From Heliocidaris tuberculata (taxonomy: Eukaryota > Echinodermata > Echinoidea > Camarodonta > Echinometridae): DNA of 64,000 nucleotides. A program made the translations under genes and the position numbers. The first letter of the stretch is position 1. Each line of letters begins with the position of its first letter. The notes beneath the pieces are model-generated. The model searched no databases. It had not been told where the DNA came from and saw only the letters and a program-made list of their open reading frames with translations. The stretch is taken from NCBI GenBank assembly GCA_025618425.1, contig CM046849.1, forward strand, positions 28,170,321 through 28,234,320. Reading direction: 5' to 3'. Below, piece after piece: positions 20,641 through 32,051 of the stretch.

Positions 20641-21479
20641 TCATTCACATACGCTTCACAGCTTATAGATCAATCTTGGCCGGATCAAATTATTTAGAAA
20701 TAAATAACCTTAAACAGATTTTTTCCCCAGGGGCACCTATGATTTGTTGGGGAGGAGGCCTTCTTAGCTACACCGCTGCTCAATTGACAGCATACTGGAT
20801 ATTTCAAGTGTTGTGTCGTGAAAATTCCGGATATCATCGGGCGATATGAGGCGGCAGTGTGAAAGAGCCCCACTTCGTGGATGACGCGAATGGCCTGCGT
20901 TATTGATTGCGGCCGCGCATTACTGGAATCGAAAATCTGATTCTGGGCAAATCATTGCATCGCTTCTTTTCAATTGAAATCAAAGTGATTGATTTCCACC
21001 TGTTCTGGCGTTCGTAACGACGAGCAGACGACCGAAAAATATGGTAATTTCCTTGAGGCGGGCAAAGCGAAGGGTTAAAAGGTTGATGGAAAAGCTCATT
21101 GCCAATTTCCTATACTGTTGCCTTCAATGCTACTTTCCTATGTCTTTGGCAAATGGTCAAGTACAGTTGGAAAAACAAGTTTGGTTGAAGTACGTAGTAG
21201 CAAATAATATCCACTGATCATTTGATTGCCACTGTATAAAGCAAACGTAGAGAATTTTATCTGCGTAAAAGGCCGCAGACGGGTGATATACGCTGAGGTA
21301 AGGGTATCAGGGGGATTGATACCTCCCCCATAACGCTTTTTGCGCGAAAATCATGTGAATTTCGCTTGCATTTCTGTCGGCTAATGACTTTTACTGGATC
21401 ACTCGAAGTTTGATGGTCAAGAACCCATCTTGTTTAATTCTTGTAGAGATGTCGTAGTCGAACATGTCGAAAGGTTTCA
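20641..21479. other. non-repetitive block, partly GC-rich
   Basis: Sequence from about 20850 to 21060 is less AT-rich and free of recognised repeats. It contains TTTCAATTGAAATCAAAG and TGATTGATTT. The remainder shows no gene. Confidence 0.3.
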
Positions 21480-21835
21480 AAACTTGACTGGAAGATGGGA
21501 AGGTCGTGCGTTCGATCCCCGGCACGGCACTTGAGCGGAACATTTTCTGTCTACATTTCCCTTCTCCACCCAGACCAAGGTGTTAAATCATGTAAATGTA
21601 CATATCCGGTATAGAAAGACTCTTGAGAAAGTCATTGTGCTTTGTTCAGCACTGTGAGCGTGTGTAAAAAAGCGCCTGGCTGAAATGCTCCCCAGATAGT
21701 CAGATAGTGGAGAAGGTGCAAACATTGCATGCGGGCATACGGGCTTGCCTGAAGTCGATGACCTGGATATATATATATATATATATATCATATTATGTTA
21801 GAGAAATGTATTGGGCGCTATATACAAAATATACA
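21480..21835 (+). repeat. tRNA-related SINE with AGCGC tail
   Basis: A B box GCGTTCGATCC (21508-21518) in GGTCGTGCGTTCGATCCCC is followed by a ~250-bp body, an (AT)n run at 21767-21788 and the tail GGGCGCTATATACAAAATA. That tail resembles LINE 3' ends (GCGCTATATA). The A box is degenerate. Approximate ends only. Confidence 0.5.
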
Positions 21836-22716
21836 TATTTTTTAATTGCCAATAAAACTTATACAGAAGTGTAATGACGTTAAAATAAACGATCTAATGG
21901 TCATACTGAAACTCTTGTGCAGCAAAGAAAATGACCCTGTTCATGTTTACGTCGCCTTGTTTTATAAAAAGAAAAGAGCCCACAATCACACTCCTTAATG
22001 ATAGTGTATGTCAACATAAGGGACACACATCGTTTGTATCTCCTCCACATCTCTGCGATAAACTGCACGTTGTCCATGCATTTTCGGAAATAAAAATAAT
22101 ACTCAAAATGAAAACATAATCACTCCATGACCCTCCTACTTATCACGAAGAATGGCCTAAGCATTTCTGACAAGGATTGTCAGCAACACGATTTTTATAT
22201 TAAATCGAAGACAGATGATGCGGGGTAAGTTTGTAACATTGGGACCAACTTGCTTCACGATTTTCTTATTAAAGAAACAAGAAAGCAAACCTCAAACTTT
22301 TTATTATATATTTTCAAGACTGGAATGATATGTCCCCGTATTAAAAAGACCTTATTGATAAGCTACGTTAGATTAGAATCATGATATCCATGATAAAGTA
22401 AAGGAGATCCACGACACCAACAATCCCGAGGATGATATTGCCTTCATTAAAATCAGTCAATGATGAGAAACGAGACATTAGAAAAATACTGATCCCCAAA
22501 GTTATATCAAGGAGTAAAAGCAAGGAAGGCATAAAAACATCGATCATAATTATTCTAAGATATGAATCGAGTATGAATTCAAGGATTGAAGGCAATGGCA
22601 TATCCAGATCGTGGGTTCAAAAGGGGCAAGGTTTTTGAGCCCAAGGCGATCAGCTATAAAAGAAAAACACTTTTACGTGCAGGCCCAAATGTTAATTATA
22701 CCTTTAACCTAATAAT
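21836..22716. other. intergenic sequence
   Basis: AT-rich. A minus-strand 77-codon hydrophobic open frame at 22368-22601 was inspected and not accepted as a gene. Nothing else was seen. Confidence 0.35.
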
Positions 22717-23041
22717 CAGTGGTGGATTTAGGGGGGGGGGGGCAATCCCAGCCCGTGCCCCCCCCCCTTTTGAAGGAAAACAATGCATTGTGCCCCCTTT
22801 TTCTGATTGTGCCCCCTTTTAGAACGGAAAACCTTTTTTTTTTTGGTTGTCAGAGAATTATGGAGGGAAACTGGACCCCATAACCCCCCCCCCCCCCACT
22901 GAGCGACTTTTGGAGGGCTGGCGAGACCAAAATAATAATAATAAAAAAAAAATACGGATCTCCCTCCAAGCAGTTTCCCAAAGTTGACAATCCTGCATTT
23001 GTGTGCCCCCCCCCTTATACAAAATCCTGGCTCCGCCCCTG
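22717..23041. mobile_element. 325-bp non-autonomous hAT element with 8-bp TSD (copy B)
   Basis: Begins CAGTGGTGGATTTAG and ends CTGGCTCCGCCCCTG, with a perfect 8-bp target duplication CTAATAAT (22709-22716 and 23042-23049). The interior follows copy A in order: GCCCGTGCCCCCCC, TTGTCAGAGAATTAT, GGAAACTGGACCCCATAA, ACTGAGCGACTTTTGGAGG and CCCAAAGTTGACAATCCTGC. It differs by a short AATAATAAT insertion near 22931 and shorter T and C runs. No coding capacity. Confidence 0.95.
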
Positions 23042-23347
23042 CTAATAATGTTGGTCCCTATTTATCTGTGAACTAAAGCTATTCATTTATTTCATTTATT
23101 TGTTGTTTATTCTCTACTATGTAAAATATAGGCTATAGGTACATTCACTTTGGTACCCGTTTTACAAGCGCACCTAGTGTTGAATTAAAACTCCTTTTCT
23201 GCAATTCTACTTAACCTTTAATAACTTATTTGAATATTCTAAGTTGCTTATTATAAAGACAAGCTTGAGCTAAGATTCATTTGGAAGAAAATGGATCACA
23301 CATCAATAGATACGTTCATTTGTTCATAGTCTATGCATTCATTTTTT
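23042..23347. other. AT-rich intergenic sequence
   Basis: No feature beyond the right copy of the hAT target duplication at its start. Confidence 0.4.
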
Positions 23348-23533
23348 AAGGGCTCGCCACATTTGTCCGATAACGATAACGATAACGATAACGAGACTTT
23401 TCATTAAAGGTTCACCCTACACTTGTCCTACCATTAACATGCAAGAGCATACTTACACACCTTATAGCAGGGGGCACCTTTAATTGAAAAACTAGTTATC
23501 GTTTTCGTTATCGGACAAATGTGACCAGCCCTT
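23348..23533. mobile_element. 186-bp MITE with CGATAA repeats in its ends
   Basis: Left AAGGGCTCGCCACATTTGTC, then CGATAACGATAACGATAAC. Right end reverse-complemented: AAGGGCTGGTCACATTTGTC, then CGATAACGAAAACGATAAC. The 29-bp outer arms pair with two mismatches. The hexamer repeat sits at the inner edge of each arm. Confidence 0.9.
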
Positions 23534-24439
23534 TTCTTGAAATCGCGTGCGAGTATCACAATAATCGAAAGCGTGGCCGCTCATGCTCTTGTCATCCATC
23601 CACCCTTTCAATCTGCTCCAATCTATCACTTTTTCCTCGGTCGCGATCAATAGCCTGCGATCTGTAACAATGAAATTGATTCATTACCATGGCAGCTTCA
23701 CTAATAAACCGGGACATATCGCCGCTAGAGAGACCCGCTAAGAACCTGAGGATTCTTTCTGTCGCGCCACGAGCTTCTTCTCATCACGTCGGTGTTTATC
23801 CGATCGCCGTTCACCTGTGTGCGCGAGGGTGCCTGTGTGCGATGTGCGTGTGTCTAAACATCCTGGAGTAATTACCTGCATTCACACGCCGATCCGATAA
23901 TAGGCCGCTTAAATGTCAGTCACTCATCACCTCGCTCAAAGGGATAAATCATCCCGTGTAACACTAAATAATCCTGTCTTTTAGATAAAGGGGCCAGCAA
24001 TCGTCAATAAACTATAGCATTACAGTCTCAGTGACTCTATAGTCAAAGATTTCCCTTTGGTATTATACCTTGTTGATGTAGTTTAATTGGTTTGTTAAAC
24101 AGTCTTGCCTGAACTACTTCCTCTCATCATTTTACATCTATTCCAATAACAAACCTTAATCTCTCCCAATTGCCTCTTTCTACCCGCTTTCCTTCATATT
24201 TTATTACATCATGTTGGAGTCATGCATCCGCGTCACGAGGTGAATTAAACTGGATATAAGGATATAACCTCAAAGCATTTCAAAGAGGAGGTAAAAAGAC
24301 GGTTGTGTATTAAAGTAATAAAAATAAATTTATAATTATCCTCATTAATACATGCGCTCTGACTTTAATTAGGAATTTGGTCCTTGATCATCTTCTATTG
24401 CCTCTGAGTATTACAATGCAATTATTTTTGTTCTTTCTC
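23534..24439. other. non-repetitive block, partly GC-rich
   Basis: From about 23560 to 23960 the sequence is less AT-rich and shows no recognised repeat. The open frame there (60 codons) has no motif. The rest is AT-rich. Confidence 0.3.
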
Positions 24440-24960
24440 CCTTTCTTGCTCTATATACACTTGTCAGTAATTACAGGCCCTACTCTGCGGTTGGTATAAC
24501 CGCGGTGTAGGGCCTGATTGGCGGATATGATCACAGTGTGAAGTGGCACTTACGTCCACTTTCCCTCACTGGGCAACTCTCTGAATGGCGTAATGCCATT
24601 GATTGGCGGATATGATCACTGATTCTTACTTTTAATGGAGCTGGGAGACTGCAATGCAATTCTATCTCTCTGTCTTTCTTCCTACGATCTTGCCAAAAAT
24701 TATTGAACTAATGACGCGATTGCTAATTGACATACAGTGGCACTTACTCCCCTCTTGCCCTTACTTGATAACTTGTTGATTGGTATAAGCTGGTTTTGAT
24801 AATAATAGGCTATCATCTTATTCTTCTTCCTTCCTCAGTATCTTGCAACACATTTGCCGATAATTACAAGATTTATAAAGCGATTGCTAATCAGGATGCA
24901 GTGGCACTTACAACCCTCTTGCTCTCACTCGACAACTCGTTGAATGGTATAAGCTGCCTA
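24440..24960. repeat. degenerate tandem triplicate, ~160-bp unit
   Basis: Three collinear units share AATTA (C/T), AGTGGCACTTAC, CCTC-TTGC / CTTTCCCTCACT, GA(T/C)AACT(T/C) and GTTGA(T/A)TGGTATAAGC. Approximate units are 24440-24620, 24665-24795 and 24815-24958. Units 2 and 3 are closest. Unit 1 carries an extra hairpin (24476-24518) and a local duplication of ATTGGCGGATATGATCAC. Confidence 0.65.
24476..24518. repeat. 43-bp hairpin inside tandem unit
   Basis: CAGGCCCTACTCTGCGGTT pairs with AACCGCGGTGTAGGGCCTG, 17 of 19 positions, around a 5-nt loop. It appears to be absent from the other two tandem units. Confidence 0.75.
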
Positions 24961-26444
24961 TCAGTCGGAAATTCGAACATCCTGAGATACATGCCACAAT
25001 TTCCTCGCATTTTTTTTCCTTCTCGTTGCTCCCGAACATCAATAAAACGCGGGACGGGGGAAGTAATTGACAGTATAGCAAGGCGAAGACGCCACGTAAT
25101 GTCGGGCGTAGCACTTGCGCTGATTGAAGGCGCCGCGCCGTTGTGTACACATAAGGGGCCCCTACACATCCCAACCAGTCAAAAAAGGTATTTGCTTTTC
25201 TTCCCTAGAATGGATACCGTTGATATGGGACTAAGGGGAGAGGAGGATATGAATTATGTTAAACGTCCTGATGTTACATGGCGTGGTCTTAAAGGGTGGT
25301 AGTGTGTACAGTGCTCATGTGCGTGTATATTTTGAAATGTACAATTCTTAAGGGTTCTTGAAAACACCTTGCTAAATGACATAACAAAATAAAAAAAAAT
25401 CTTATAAAAGTGGGGTTACTTTTGCCCTTACGATTCGCAGGTAAAGACATTACTTGTCTCATTATTGGAAATATAGCTTTCACGAATCCTAATGAGGAAA
25501 TCTGCTCGTATTTCAGTTTCAAACCGGTATGTAGACAGAAGTAATACATTAGCCACAATCGTTTTATTTACAACCAGCGGTCTAAAACCAATATCAATCT
25601 TGTCACGAATTCTAGTGTTGTATGCGAGACCTTGGAGTCCCGAGACCAAAATCCAGAGGAAACCCTCCGATTATATTCACTTAGCATTGAGTCTCCGGAT
25701 CGAAACCTGAGACAGTTACTGGTTTTGCCATATCACTACAAAATTCACTTGCTACATAATCAGCTTTTACTAGTCATCAACTAAGGTAAAATAAATGTGC
25801 GCCCGAGTTAACGGTCTTAAAACTTCGTAACTTCTCTTCTCTTTTTGACACATATTTACATTAAACCGTTCATCATGCATGTACAATTTATAATAATATT
25901 TACAAATGTTATTGCAGAGCTCCCTTGGTAGTAGATTACTTGTAATTTATGTCCCTCACCCTCCTCCCTTAATCATTCCAATCCCGACACTCTCTCTAAA
26001 AAAAAACAACAAACAAACAAACAAAAAAGCAACAAAAAACAACAACAACAAAAAAACGCCCGTCGATGATTGAAAGTTATCAGCCTAATTTAGCGATCAC
26101 CTTTTCCCTCCCTTTCTCCCCATTCTCGGCTTCATAAATCTCAGACTCTTCGACAGATTTGAAAATACACTCCCGCAGGAGGTATTGGCTTTATATTGTC
26201 CACGAGTGACAAAGTTGTAAACATATGCGACTTGGGTCGTAACTAATTAGGTTTCGTAGCTTGATGTCACGATTTAGCTGGTCTTATTTTCACTGATGGG
26301 AAGATCAGATCACATACATCGACCCAAAAAGAGGGGAAAAAAGAATAAAAGCATAAAGAGGAGAAAATTAGCCCTTGATCAAGGAAAATTGCCTTGAAGG
26401 TGTATCATATTTTACATTTATTACCAAGTATTGCGCTTTGGGGC
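24961..26444. other. intergenic sequence
   Basis: A 168-codon plus-strand open frame at 24796-25302 begins in the tandem repeats and has overlapping minus-strand open frames. No domain was recognised. A-rich (AAC)n/(AAAC)n sequence lies at 25998-26056. No accepted gene. Confidence 0.35.
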
Positions 26445-26459
26445 GGGGGGGGGGGGGGG
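26445..26459. repeat. poly-G tract
   Basis: 15 consecutive G preceded by GGGC. Confidence 0.85.
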
Positions 26460-26629
26460 TGCGCTATTTTGAATATTCTTCTGGATTTATCACGCGGCGT
26501 CCAACCAACATATGCAAGCATACATTCTGTAGTCAACAAAGATAATGTGATATCTGTAATCCCCAATTTCATGACTTATCTTTTTCTTGTGAAACAGATG
26601 TCAATTTTTTCCATAGCAAAGCCTTAATT

Positions 26630-27227
26630 TTAAAGGGAAATCCGACCTTAATGGCAAGTTGCTCTGAAAGAAAGAAAAATCGGAGAAGCTGATTGGTGAA
26701 AGTTTGAACGAAATTGGACAAGCAATAAGAAAACTATAAATATATAATTTTTTTTAAGTTGTAATCACTACACATATGGGAATTTCAAATTGGCCGAATA
26801 GGTAATGTGATATAGTTGCGGACGTCTCCCCCATTAGCTCCAACACACAAAATGACTAAAATGTCATTTTTTTTTCTCAAAATGTATTACTCAGTAGGAT
26901 CTTTTCCTTTGATGAAGACATATATAACAATATGCTATCTCCAATATATTTTGAGTACTGCCCCGATTGTAAAGGCGCTTCAGAGAAAACCGTAAATTAA
27001 TGATATGTTTGTGTACGACAAACGGGAGAGTAATTGTCCGCAAGCATGTCACAATGGACTCACCAAATTGCTAATTGTAGATTCGCATAGATGTAATGAT
27101 CTCATTTTTCAAAAATCCATAACTTTCTTATTCCTTGTCCGATTTCTTTCAAAATTTCACCATCCTGTTTTCTTATTTTTCTGCTTTCACAAAAATCGCC
27201 CTATACCAAGGTTGAATTGCCCTTTAA
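26630..27227. mobile_element. ~598-bp fold-back element related to the 16967 element
   Basis: The left end TTAAAGGGAAATCCGACCTT pairs with the right end, reverse-complemented TTAAAGGGCAATTCAACCTT. Pairing continues with interruptions for about 200 bp through GGTGAAA, GAA(A/C)GAAAT(T/C)GGACAAG and AATAAGAAA. That inner block is also in both arms of the element at 16967-17571. No transposase frame. The 80-codon open frame at 27005-27247 crosses the right arm. Confidence 0.8.
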
Positions 27228-28327
27228 TGAAAGCTTTACAAAGTTGATAAGTAGACAAAGTTTAAGTTCCGATGCAAAATTCTGATCGTTTTGAGGCTAA
27301 CTATTAAACAACTTGTGTTTCAGCTATGGGTTCTTTCGAGTGAAATCGATTTGCGGAATGTCTCAATTAATATTTGATACTGAACAGGAAAGTGAGAGAA
27401 AAAATAAATAAATCAGATTATTCAACTATATCTGGTGAAATCTGGTGAAATCTGGCAAATAAATTAAATGCAATTAGCATGTTAATATCGATGGCGGCAT
27501 AATATGGAAAACCTGTTTTGAACTTGAACATAACTATCATCGTCATTCATTTTGCACATTTTAGTGCAAGTGCATGCTAGAAAGGGCAATAACTGAATAC
27601 GTAGCTTTAAGTAATACAACATGCACTCGCTAATAAGGTTTCGTACCCGACATAGAATAATAAAGATATAAACTCTCTTGAAATTCAATATTAAGTATGA
27701 TAAAATGTAGCGAGAACTGATTTTAGGTCGTATGTTATAAATAGGAAAACATGACCAATCTAACATTTGATGGATTAACAATAAAGTTTTGATCATCATT
27801 TCATTACTATTTCCCCATTTCTGCCGAAAATCATGATATTCAACAATTCTTTATTTCGATTAAACATCTATGGTCCTAAAGCCTTGTGTTCGGTAGCGGG
27901 CATTCTAGTGCCCCAAGGGGACTGCCTGATGTACAATATCTCTATTTGGTGGAATGGCTAACCACAGATTAGTTCTCACGATGGATTTTCCGTGATTCGG
28001 ATCAGCTTATTTTTATCAGGTTCGCTGTTCAGTCAAAACATCATCGTACAAACATCAAAATATCATTTAAGTTTGCTGTCCATGTGACGATCACAACGAA
28101 TAAACGTTTCCCAATTTCTCCTCAAGTACTTTGCACCTATTGTTGACGCGTGTTTTCCTCAAAATTCTGCATTTGCAATGTCCACGTAAGTTTTTGCTAA
28201 TATTTCATACGTCCTAAAATGAAGGGATGAAAAAGCGATGCATGGTTTATAAGAATAATGTAGCAAGAATATTTCGGGTAGGTAAGTTCTGTTGATCGAA
28301 TATACCTATATCTTTTCCACTGCCAAA
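27228..28327. other. AT-rich intergenic sequence
   Basis: A 105-codon minus-strand open frame at 27482-27799 has no motif. A CTGGTGAAAT direct repeat lies near 27430. Nothing else was seen. Confidence 0.35.
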
Positions 28328-28440
28328 CCCCCCCCCCCCAAAAAAAAAAAAACACAAAAAAAACAACAACAACAACAAACAAACAAAAAAACAAAAAAAA
28401 AAAAAAAAAGCAAAAACAAAACAAACAAAACAAAACAAAA
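28328..28440. repeat. poly-C, then A-rich (AAAC)n
   Basis: Poly-C at about 28328-28339, followed by A-tracts with CAA and AAAAC units. Confidence 0.9.
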
Positions 28441-29181
28441 ACGTGGATGTTATGGGCCCTCTGTCGACTAAGTTGATACAGTAGCCATAAAGCTCTAATT
28501 TACGCGATAGTTGAAAACCACTCCTTTTTATGGGTTGAAATATCTCAGCATGCTAATCGGCATGAGTTCTCACACCATATGGACATCGATGGATAGTACA
28601 TGATTTAGATCAGTGATGATATCACGATAAATACCAACGTGAGAACGCAGCCTCAGAGCCTCAAATCTCCTCTGGATCCCAAGGAAGAACGGTTAATATG
28701 ATGATCCCGGCAACGGAGTTCCCCCGCAAATGACATTGTTGACATTTTAAGCCAAGTTCAAGCATTGTACTTTCCTCTGTAACAACCTGTCGCATGGGGT
28801 TTAGACTATGGTGGTTTCTTTAAAGGGAGTCCGGGCGTATTTTTTAAAATCTTGTCGCCATTACTATGAGCACCGTGGTATCCCTTCAACTTTCAGTCAA
28901 GAGTTTAGTGCTGTTGCGTGAATACCTGCCCGGTGCCAATGAGGTAAAAAAAAAAATCTTTAATATGGTAATTATTCTGTATTTCTGTCAGAGCAATCTA
29001 TTTTGCTGATGCATCTCATCTACAGTAATTTCTTTTTACCCAGGTGTACTACGTGGGTACGTATAGTAGGAAGTTTCCTTTAAAGGCACGGCGGGTTAAA
29101 GGACACACCATGGGTTACTACTTTTCTCCGGGGGGGGGGGGGAGCACTGTTAAAATATAACCACTGATTTATTACATACCA
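28441..29181. other. intergenic sequence with poly-G tract
   Basis: Poly-G run at about 29130-29142. TTTAAAGG occurs at 28820 and 29088, but the flanks pair too weakly to call a TIR element. Confidence 0.35.
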
Positions 29182-29402
29182 TTTTGCGAGAGGGCGTAGC
29201 CGACAGAGCACAAAAAATGATCTTTGAAATATTCAAACTTGATTGTCAAATGCGCTATACAGTCTATTGAGTGTCATTAAGCATTAAAATTATATTTTTT
29301 CACTTAAAAATAAAAATATTCAAACTTGATTTTCTAATGCGCTACATAGTCTTTTGAGCATCATTAAGCATTAGATTATCATATCTTTTCACTTAAAAAT
29401 AC
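29182..29402. repeat. GCGAG-motif repeat (copy 2) plus 87-bp tandem duplication
   Basis: TTTTGCGAGAGGGCGTAGCC at 29182 parallels 20575. From 29229 two 87-bp units (about 29229-29315 and 29316-29402) share ATATTCAAACTTGATT, AATGCGCTA, TTGAG-(T/C)-TCATTAAGCATTA and TTTTCACTTAAAAAT. Confidence 0.75.
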
Positions 29403-31576
29403 AAAAAGAATTTGTGGGGAGAACCTGAGAGGCACCAGACCAGAGATTTATATAGGGTGCACGTTCCCACTGCCCACTGGATATGCCTCTATTCTTCAAG
29501 GATATGTACTTTTCCCCAAATGACGAAGATTATGAAAACCACCTGTCTTTTTATCACACCTCCAGCTCCTTCAGTCTCTCCCAGCATTATCGCCTTGCCC
29601 GAAAAGTCTGATTTACTGCATGAGCCACAACGGAGGCTATGCCATTTTCTCTAAGTATAGCTAACAGCTTTCTTTCATACGACCGCTACGGCTAATAATT
29701 CTAAGTGCTTCAACTTTTATTAACAGTAAATTATCGGTATCATATTCTTTGCCTTGCTGTAATGAACGCCTCCGAGCTACTCCATTTTATCTCAATACCG
29801 ATCCGTGTTTAAACAGGTCAACTAATGACCTCACACAGGATAAAGAAAGGGTCCGAAGATTAGTCCAAACCATTAGCAAGTCTTGACAATATAATCACAG
29901 AGTAGTAACATCAATCATTCCACATTAGTTTACACGGAAGTGATTCGTTGGGCATAGTAAATTCGAGTAAGACACTTTTATCTTCCATACCACGACACCA
30001 CTGCTAATGCGTAGTGTCTAAATGCATAAATTGACCGGGTTAAAAGAATGCATGTAAAGTAATGTATTTCAAGGGGATCCAACGTATTTTTGTTTTTCAC
30101 GCACTTGTGAGAAAAAGACAGCTGTCAGTTTACTAACACGCCTATATAGATTCATCAAACTGGAACGCTGTATTTTCGACTGTTATCTAGATCAGATATG
30201 AACATAGTGCCTGACATTGAGCAAGTATGTACTCCTCTCTATTTCTATGTTTTTGTCTGTTACCCACTCTTAATCTCTATTTCACATTCTGTCTTTTCTT
30301 TTTCCTCTTCCCAATACAAAATGAAACAAACGCCCTCTCTCTACCTCTCTCCTCCACTCTCTCTTGACATTTTTCTTTTCATTGTTCTGTCAAATTTATC
30401 TCTTCATATTTCGGCCACCTTTCATGCTATCACTTTATTTTTTCCTGATTCCCTGCCGTCTCACCCCTCAGTAGATTCTACGTTCTCTCTGTTTAAAGTT
30501 CTGTTACTTTAAAACCTCATCATTGCTTTTCTCTTTCTCTTCGCCCCTTATATATTTTTTTTTCTGTGCTATTGCTACATAGTTATCTTCATAAGATGTA
30601 AATATCGTGACACTAAACAACAAACATTGTCGCATATCTTATTTATCTACAAAACCTTGTTAACTCTTTCAAGACAATTGAGCATATTTTGTGGGTGGGT
30701 TCAATAACTTTTGATTCAGAGGTCTAAAAAAAAATATACCAGATGCATAAGTAGAAAGAGCAAAAATTTCTACTCACACTATGGATGTTTGTTGCATGAC
30801 CATACTGCGTTTGATGCCAGGAATTTTAAAACACGAAAAAGTTTTAAAATCTTTTGATTGGCAAAAAATTGAGAGGTTTTTAAAAAATCACTGTTTTTCA
30901 TCAAAATTGGCAATTTTTTTTCAACGTTTCGACAAAGTTTCCAACCATGTAGATTGTTTTCAAAGACATTACACCTTATTAGAACCATTATAGCACTAAA
31001 ACAAAAAATATTATTGTTGTTAATTTGAAGAACAAAAATGTGATCTATGTAGCTCTTAAATAATTCCTTTCCTGAAAGGGTTAAATGTTTATAGTAATGT
31101 CATACAGTGAATACCAAATGCTGTATTAATATCCTCCGTATCTTGTTTGTGTGAGTGATTACCACGTATAATTTAGGTTTCATTTAGTTACAGTATCGTT
31201 TCATGTTCAACACTAAATGAGATGCACTATGCTAATTAGAAGTTGACATAATATATTAAGAGTTCCTTATTTGTTTTATAGTATTGAACAGCCTACCTTA
31301 AAAATATCGTCCAACATATCGCCATAATTTCACATTAGAATCATTCCTTTTATATCTAGTTATTGTTACATTTCACTCTGATATCGCTGTCGATACCATC
31401 ACATTCTTCCTGTTTTTCTCTTCTTGTCGACTTTACGATCTATATGTTTTCTGTTTTATTTGGTGCTAATATTCACCGGACTACATTTTGATCCTCACTT
31501 ATCATTTTGATAAAGTTCCTAATGTCATACCGTCCACATCGTCTCTCTCGGATTTTCTTTCTTTCTAATTTCTTAT
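29403..31576. other. intergenic sequence, partly pyrimidine-rich
   Basis: CT-rich around 30290-30560, giving a 104-codon chance open frame. Overlapping ~70-codon open frames on both strands at 30779-30993 show no motif. No accepted feature. Confidence 0.35.
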
Positions 31577-31625
31577 GATAATAATAGTCATAAGTTTTGA
31601 AAATATATATAGCGCTTTCCAGTTA
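31577..31625 (-). repeat. retroelement 3' tail fragment
   Basis: Minus strand reads GGAAAGCGCTATATATATTT then an (ATT)-rich end, the same AGCGCTATATA tail seen at 21815 and in LINE 3' ends. Only the tail is recognisable. Confidence 0.4.
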
Positions 31626-31659
31626 CAAGTAAATGATCGGAGAGTTTAGCAGTGCGTTA

Positions 31660-31860
31660 CTACTTTCTTTCCTTCTTTCCTTTACCCCCTCCCCCTCTCT
31701 CTCCCCCCCCCTCTCTCTCTCTATCTCATCTTTCCCTCTTATACTATTAAATGTGAATGTGTCCTTCATACAGTCTCTGTCTTATTTTCTTTCCTTTAAA
31801 CGACCCTTTTATCATCTTTTGAAATTTCCTTCTTTCCCTTTTTATGCTTTGTCTTGCTCT
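31660..31860. repeat. pyrimidine-rich tract
   Basis: Mixed C/T sequence with short (CT)n and a C8 run. It produces a long Ser/Leu/Pro-rich open frame that is not a gene. Confidence 0.7.
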
Positions 31861-31864
31861 TTAC

Positions 31865-31945
31865 TTAAGAGCGAAAGGAATCGATCTGGTTGTCGGCCCG
31901 GTACACCGAGTCCAGAGCGCTCTACTAAAAGCCCACAAATTGCAC
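31865..31945 (-). repeat. possible tRNA-derived SINE head
   Basis: Minus strand TAGTAGAGCGCTCTGGACT resembles a tRNA D-arm/A-box region (plus 31918-31928). AGATCGATTCC (31877-31887) resembles a B box. No body or tail could be delimited. Confidence 0.3.
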
Positions 31946-32051
31946 AATTAAATCCCATACCTAGGGCACCGACATCGGGGATTAATCCAAGCTTTAACTT
32001 TATCCACACGCAACACAAACAGCGGGTATGTGGGCTATATGAAAAATCGTT

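Noticed and set aside
22368..22601. 77-codon hydrophobic minus-strand open frame resembling a membrane segment
   Set aside because: Considered as a fragment of a multi-pass membrane protein such as an XK-related protein, but the residue pattern does not fit and no splice context is visible. AT-rich DNA often encodes Ile/Leu-rich frames.
24796..25302. 168-codon plus-strand open frame
   Set aside because: Starts inside a degenerate tandem repeat, has competing minus-strand frames and shows no domain or splice context.
28815..29100. Possible TIR element between two TTTAAAGG sites
   Set aside because: Only the palindromic TTTAAAGG pairs. The adjoining sequence does not match well enough.
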